From positions 1-64,000 of the forward strand of contig DACG01000022.1 in the NCBI GenBank assembly GCA_002494725.1: a DNA stretch of 64,000 bases, given 5' to 3'. Position numbers and translations under genes: made by a program. Source of the DNA: Geoglobus sp. UBA235. GTDB lineage: Archaea; Halobacteriota; Archaeoglobi; Archaeoglobales; Archaeoglobaceae. The notes beneath the pieces are model-generated. The model did no database searches and had not been told where the DNA came from. It saw nothing but the letters and a program-made list of their open reading frames with translations. Shown here one piece after another: positions 61,006 to 64,000 of this stretch. The first letter of the stretch is position 1; each line of letters opens with the position of its first letter.

Positions 61006-63542
61006 GATATCTCCACCACCGCCATTTCATCTGTCGAAACTCTACCTGAGATTACTGAAAGATTGTAAACCTGGATATCCCCTGTGAATGGATACGGCTC
61101 GTAAGTTACATTGCTGAGCCCATAAACATCTAAGGAATAGTCGCCGGGTTTGTAAGCTACAGCCTGAAAGACCAGTTCAATTTCATCATTTATGTACACT
61201 TCGGATATGTTGACCTGAACTGCCGTTCCCTGTGATGTCGAGTATGTAACAGGCGTTCCAGCTGTTGCATTACCGGTAACAGTAACAGATGGGGTTCCAA
61301 CGATTTCAAGACCTGATGGTACAACATCAGTTATTGTCACGTTCTTTGCCGAGAGTCTAAACGTTTTTGAGATATCTCTGTAAGCTTCAACCAGCTCCTG
61401 ATAATTGGTGGCTGTGTAAAAGCACTTTGAACCATCTGATCTTTTACTGGCTATCTGCTGGAGAAAATCAGTATTCGCATCATAACCAAACGCAATTGTA
61501 CATATTGTGATGTTTTCTCCTCCAATTGTTGTATTCTTGATTGTATTTGCTTCATCTATCGCTCTATTTGCACCTGAACTGCAGTAAGATGAGCCATCAC
61601 AGATTGGGTCATTGTAGGGATCAGATGGGTCCCAAGCATAACTTCCCCATGTTGGCTCACCATCACTCATCAGAATTATAAGAGGTATTGTTCCCGAGAT
61701 TATTGTTGTGTTCTCGAGCAAAACCTCCTTCGACTGATTGAGGGCATGATATATGTTGGTTGCTCCGGAAGGAGCAAGGTCCTTAATTTCTTCATCAACC
61801 GCAGAGGTGTTTGATGTAAGATAGGTGAGATACGGAGATGTGTTAACAGGGTGTTTTGTTGCGTAGTAGGAGTAATCAACAAGTCCGACCAGGTCACCAG
61901 ATTCAAGCATTGAGTTGAAAGTTATTGCTGCAATTCTTGATGAGTCAAGCTTTTGAATGCTGCTCTCACCTTCATAAAAACTCGCATCAAATGCATACGG
62001 AACCACATAATACGTATATGTTGTGGCAGGTGCAGGATCTTCTAAACAGTATGTTGGATAACCCCAGTAATCATAGCAATAATCCAATACTGAGGAGTAC
62101 TCGATCCACGCATTAAAATCGTAATAGTAAGGTGAGCTGAGTTTCACAACAAGATACTCATACTGATCATTTCTTGTGTAGTTTTCCGGCAGTATTATTG
62201 TTTCAGTGCTGTAATTGGCAGTATATGATGTAGAAGTGGTATAAACAAGATTCCAGTATCCATCGTACCTATAAACGTCTATTATGAGAGGGATTGTTTT
62301 ATCGGGAATTGATGCAATCACGCTGATGTTCCATATACCAATTTCACTGGAACTTACATATGAATCGTAGAAGTATCTCCCATTGAGGCTCCCAAGTTCG
62401 CCATTTGCATACCAGATGTCTCCATCAGCCTGTTCTACTCTGGCTACAATTGCATCATCCTTGTCTAACCCATCCCACCAAGGAGAAAGGCTATCTGTTG
62501 TGTATATCTGTATCCAGATTGGTTTCCCCAGAAATGATGAATCAACATTAAGCTGAACATCCCATACTGATGGAGTGATATATCCCGAAAATGTTTCATA
62601 TTTTGTTTCCCAGTTCATGCTTCCTGAAGTGTCTATTACGTGAACCACAGATAGCTTAGCACCTCTGCCTTCAGTCAAGAATCCCTTTCCTTGGATGTAA
62701 ACATGGATCTCAAAAGGCTCTCCGGGAGAGACCTGTGGTGGTATCACAAACTTTTTTATAAATATATCAGGATTTGAGGATATATTCTGAGTAATTGTTA
62801 GTTCCACAGTATCTGTGTCATTCATGTGATATATCACATCACTTACAGTCAGAGTGACATTGCAGTAGGCAGTCAGATTTACAGAATCGTAGTTGCAAAA
62901 CGTGCTGAACTCTGTTGGGTCCCAATTTATGCTGAGGGTGTAGGTGGTGTCATCCATATCCCCTGTAATTTCAGTACCATTCCAGAGAGCTATTTTCCAC
63001 GTCCACCATCCGTAGGCTGATGATTTGGAAACGTCAAAAACAACCTCACCGGGAGATGATGCATTAACATAGACAATAGACGGTTTTGGAATTAAAACTG
63101 CACTTGGGTATATGACTGTTCTTTTCGTGTATTCCAGAGAATGGTTCCCGGAAAGGCTGTAGGTCATTCCACTTGTTTGAAAGTAGAGTATTGTGGCACC
63201 AAGACCAAGGTATTTCTCATATTTTCCATCATCAGACTGGATGTAGATGTATGTGTAATTTCCGACATTCCTGAATCCGGCATAGAATTCTCGATCTCCA
63301 ATGCTTTTTGGCATGTAGATTTTTGCACTCACATATCCATTTCTTGGAGTAATGGACGCGATGTCCACAATCTGAGATGATATCTCGGCAGATACATCCG
63401 AAAATTGGTTTTCGATTACCTTGCCAAGTTGTATCTCCTTAAGCTGATGATTGAGCTGAAGAGTCATGACTATGACAAACAAAGTGAGAATAGACATCAA
63501 AATGAGATATTCCACAAGAATTGAGACTCCTTTTTTATTCAT
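61002..63542 (-). CDS. Large von Willebrand A-domain protein with pilin-like N-terminus
   Basis: An 846-residue surface protein. The start MNKKGVSILVEYLILMS is a class III signal-like anchor. A beta-rich region follows, then a vWA domain with the metal site VIDTSGS (about residue 304) and later MSDGEP, both MIDAS parts. A long insert rich in Tyr, Trp and Ser splits the vWA domain (about 330-560), and a beta-sandwich domain ends the protein. vWA domains bind ligands through a metal, so this is a candidate adhesin at a pilus tip. I start at ATG 63542, with GGAGGGGTG upstream. Confidence 0.85.
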   Translation of the reverse strand: MNKKGVSILVEYLILMSILTLFVIVMTLQLNHQLKEIQLGKVIENQFSDVSAEISSQIVDIASITPRNGYVSAKIYMPKSIGDREFYAGFRNVGNYTYIYIQSDDGKYEKYLGLGATILYFQTSGMTYSLSGNHSLEYTKRTVIYPSAVLIPKPSIVYVNASSPGEVVFDVSKSSAYGWWTWKIALWNGTEITGDMDDTTYTLSINWDPTEFSTFCNYDSVNLTAYCNVTLTVSDVIYHMNDTDTVELTITQNISSNPDIFIKKFVIPPQVSPGEPFEIHVYIQGKGFLTEGRGAKLSVVHVIDTSGSMNWETKYETFSGYITPSVWDVQLNVDSSFLGKPIWIQIYTTDSLSPWWDGLDKDDAIVARVEQADGDIWYANGELGSLNGRYFYDSYVSSSEIGIWNISVIASIPDKTIPLIIDVYRYDGYWNLVYTTSTSYTANYSTETIILPENYTRNDQYEYLVVKLSSPYYYDFNAWIEYSSVLDYCYDYWGYPTYCLEDPAPATTYTYYVVPYAFDASFYEGESSIQKLDSSRIAAITFNSMLESGDLVGLVDYSYYATKHPVNTSPYLTYLTSNTSAVDEEIKDLAPSGATNIYHALNQSKEVLLENTTIISGTIPLIILMSDGEPTWGSYAWDPSDPYNDPICDGSSYCSSGANRAIDEANTIKNTTIGGENITICTIAFGYDANTDFLQQIASKRSDGSKCFYTATNYQELVEAYRDISKTFRLSAKNVTITDVVPSGLEIVGTPSVTVTGNATAGTPVTYSTSQGTAVQVNISEVYINDEIELVFQAVAYKPGDYSLDVYGLSNVTYEPYPFTGDIQVYNLSVISGRVSTDEMAVVEIS

Positions 63543-63949
63543 ATACACCCCTCCGGTCTGCATAGAGTTGTATCGTTATATTCAATTCCACCACCAATGT
63601 AGGTGATTCGAACATTGAAATAAGATACAGTACTGGTTAAGGCAGAGGGATAACTTCCGAAAACCGCTATATCTCCATAACTTCCCTTCTGAGCATATAG
63701 AATTCTTATATCTCTGCTTACGTTGTAGGTATACTCGTCAAACTCATCTTTTTTCAATCCCATGGAATCTATAAAATCCTCTTCAACAATATCCCTTAAA
63801 TTTCTTATCTCCTCTTTTGGGAATACCATAATTATCCTCGAGCTCTCCATACCAGCCAAGATGTTCTGAGTATATATCACGGAGAGCGTTACAATTATTC
63901 CTGAAACAATGAGAGCGAAGAGTATGATTAACTGGCCCCTATCATTCAT
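63539..63949 (-). CDS. Pilin-like protein of the vWA operon
   Basis: A 136-residue protein starting MNDRGQLIILFALIVSG, again a class III signal-like helix. The outer part has Cys near the C-terminus (LCRPEGC) that could form a disulfide. I choose ATG 63949 because its ATGA overlaps the stop of the upstream gene, the pattern used throughout this operon; the ATG at 63958 adds three residues. It overlaps the vWA gene by 4 bp. Confidence 0.75.
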   Translation of the reverse strand: MNDRGQLIILFALIVSGIIVTLSVIYTQNILAGMESSRIIMVFPKEEIRNLRDIVEEDFIDSMGLKKDEFDEYTYNVSRDIRILYAQKGSYGDIAVFGSYPSALTSTVSYFNVRITYIGGGIEYNDTTLCRPEGCI

Positions 63950-64000
63950 GCCCGCCATACTATCAGCCTCACCTCAACAACTATGGGGGTATAGCTTTTT
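63946..64000 (-). CDS. C-terminal end of a further gene of the pilin-like operon (partial)
   Basis: The minus strand enters the window in an open frame reading KSYTPIVVEVRLIVWRA and then a stop at 63946-63948 that overlaps the ATG of the next gene. Strand-like alternation and the coupled ATGA suggest a real upstream gene, most of which lies outside the window. Confidence 0.5.
   Translation of the reverse strand, partial: KSYTPIVVEVRLIVWRA

Noticed and set aside
1..64000. CRISPR arrays, rRNA, tRNA and insertion sequences
   Set aside because: No regularly spaced direct repeats with spacers, no rRNA- or cloverleaf-like segments and no transposase-like proteins were seen by eye; a covariance search could still reveal small RNAs.

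Overview
The window is chromosomal DNA from a hyperthermophilic euryarchaeon, almost certainly a member of the Archaeoglobales (Archaeoglobus, Geoglobus or Ferroglobus type). The evidence is archaeal information-processing genes (MCM, aRF1, aIF2-gamma, Spt5, SecE, L11, two FtsZ, class I LysRS), tRNA-dependent cysteine synthesis (SepCysS), beta-oxidation genes, and an IscS/IscU pair whose odd residues (Asp199, Cys321; Cys33/58/102) match those reported for A. fulgidus. TATA boxes of the TTTAAAT type sit about 25 nt before many starts, so many transcripts look leaderless. No rRNA, tRNA, CRISPR array or insertion sequence was recognised.

Layout. 1-550: a repeat protein running off the left edge. 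1.0-7.2 kb: argJ, a TrkA-like/CPA2 antiporter/flavoprotein operon, DUF1152 and gamma carbonic anhydrase. 7.2-9.0 kb: a structured leader, a CdrS-like RHH regulator, ftsZ2 and a thiamine-binding protein. 9.1-15.4 kb: EamA transporter, DUF2284, MCM and an APC permease fused to Usp domains. 15.4-21.9 kb: a leftward operon lysS - radical SAM - DUF2551 - uppS - prf1 - argS. 22-27 kb: MFS, nucleotidyltransferase, CutA, S2P protease and a tRNA thiolation enzyme. 27-31 kb: PIN protein, aIF2-gamma, secE-spt5-rpl11 and ftsZ1. 31-40 kb: pyrC, membrane proteins, a beta-oxidation block, a rhodanese lipoprotein and a coiled-coil membrane protein.

40.1-53.9 kb is a sulfur island. Leftward it has a rubrerythrin-like fragment, iscU, iscS, tusA, thiI, DUF169, SepCysS and a TauE/SafE transporter. 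Rightward it has a siroheme reductase, tusA, an AprA-like flavoprotein, an AprB-like ferredoxin, sat and a DsrE-like protein, then threonine-synthase-like, ThiS/MoaD-like, ThiF-like and TusA-like genes. Read together these could activate sulfate to APS, reduce it to sulfite and sulfide, and pass sulfur on carrier proteins to cysteine or homocysteine, tRNA thiolation and Fe-S assembly. A near-identical 15-bp element lies in the tusA-iscS-iscU promoter and in the divergent tauE/reductase promoter, which suggests one sulfur regulator.

53.9-56.2 kb is an AT-rich accessory patch with a Fic/Doc gene, a 41-residue ORF overlapping its 3' end, an MntA/HepT pair whose HepT is frameshifted near the C-terminus, and gene remnants. 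56.2-59.6 kb holds an Lhr-type helicase and an OB-fold protein. 59.6-64.0 kb is a leftward chain of pilin-like proteins with overlapping start and stop codons and a large von Willebrand A protein, running off the right edge.
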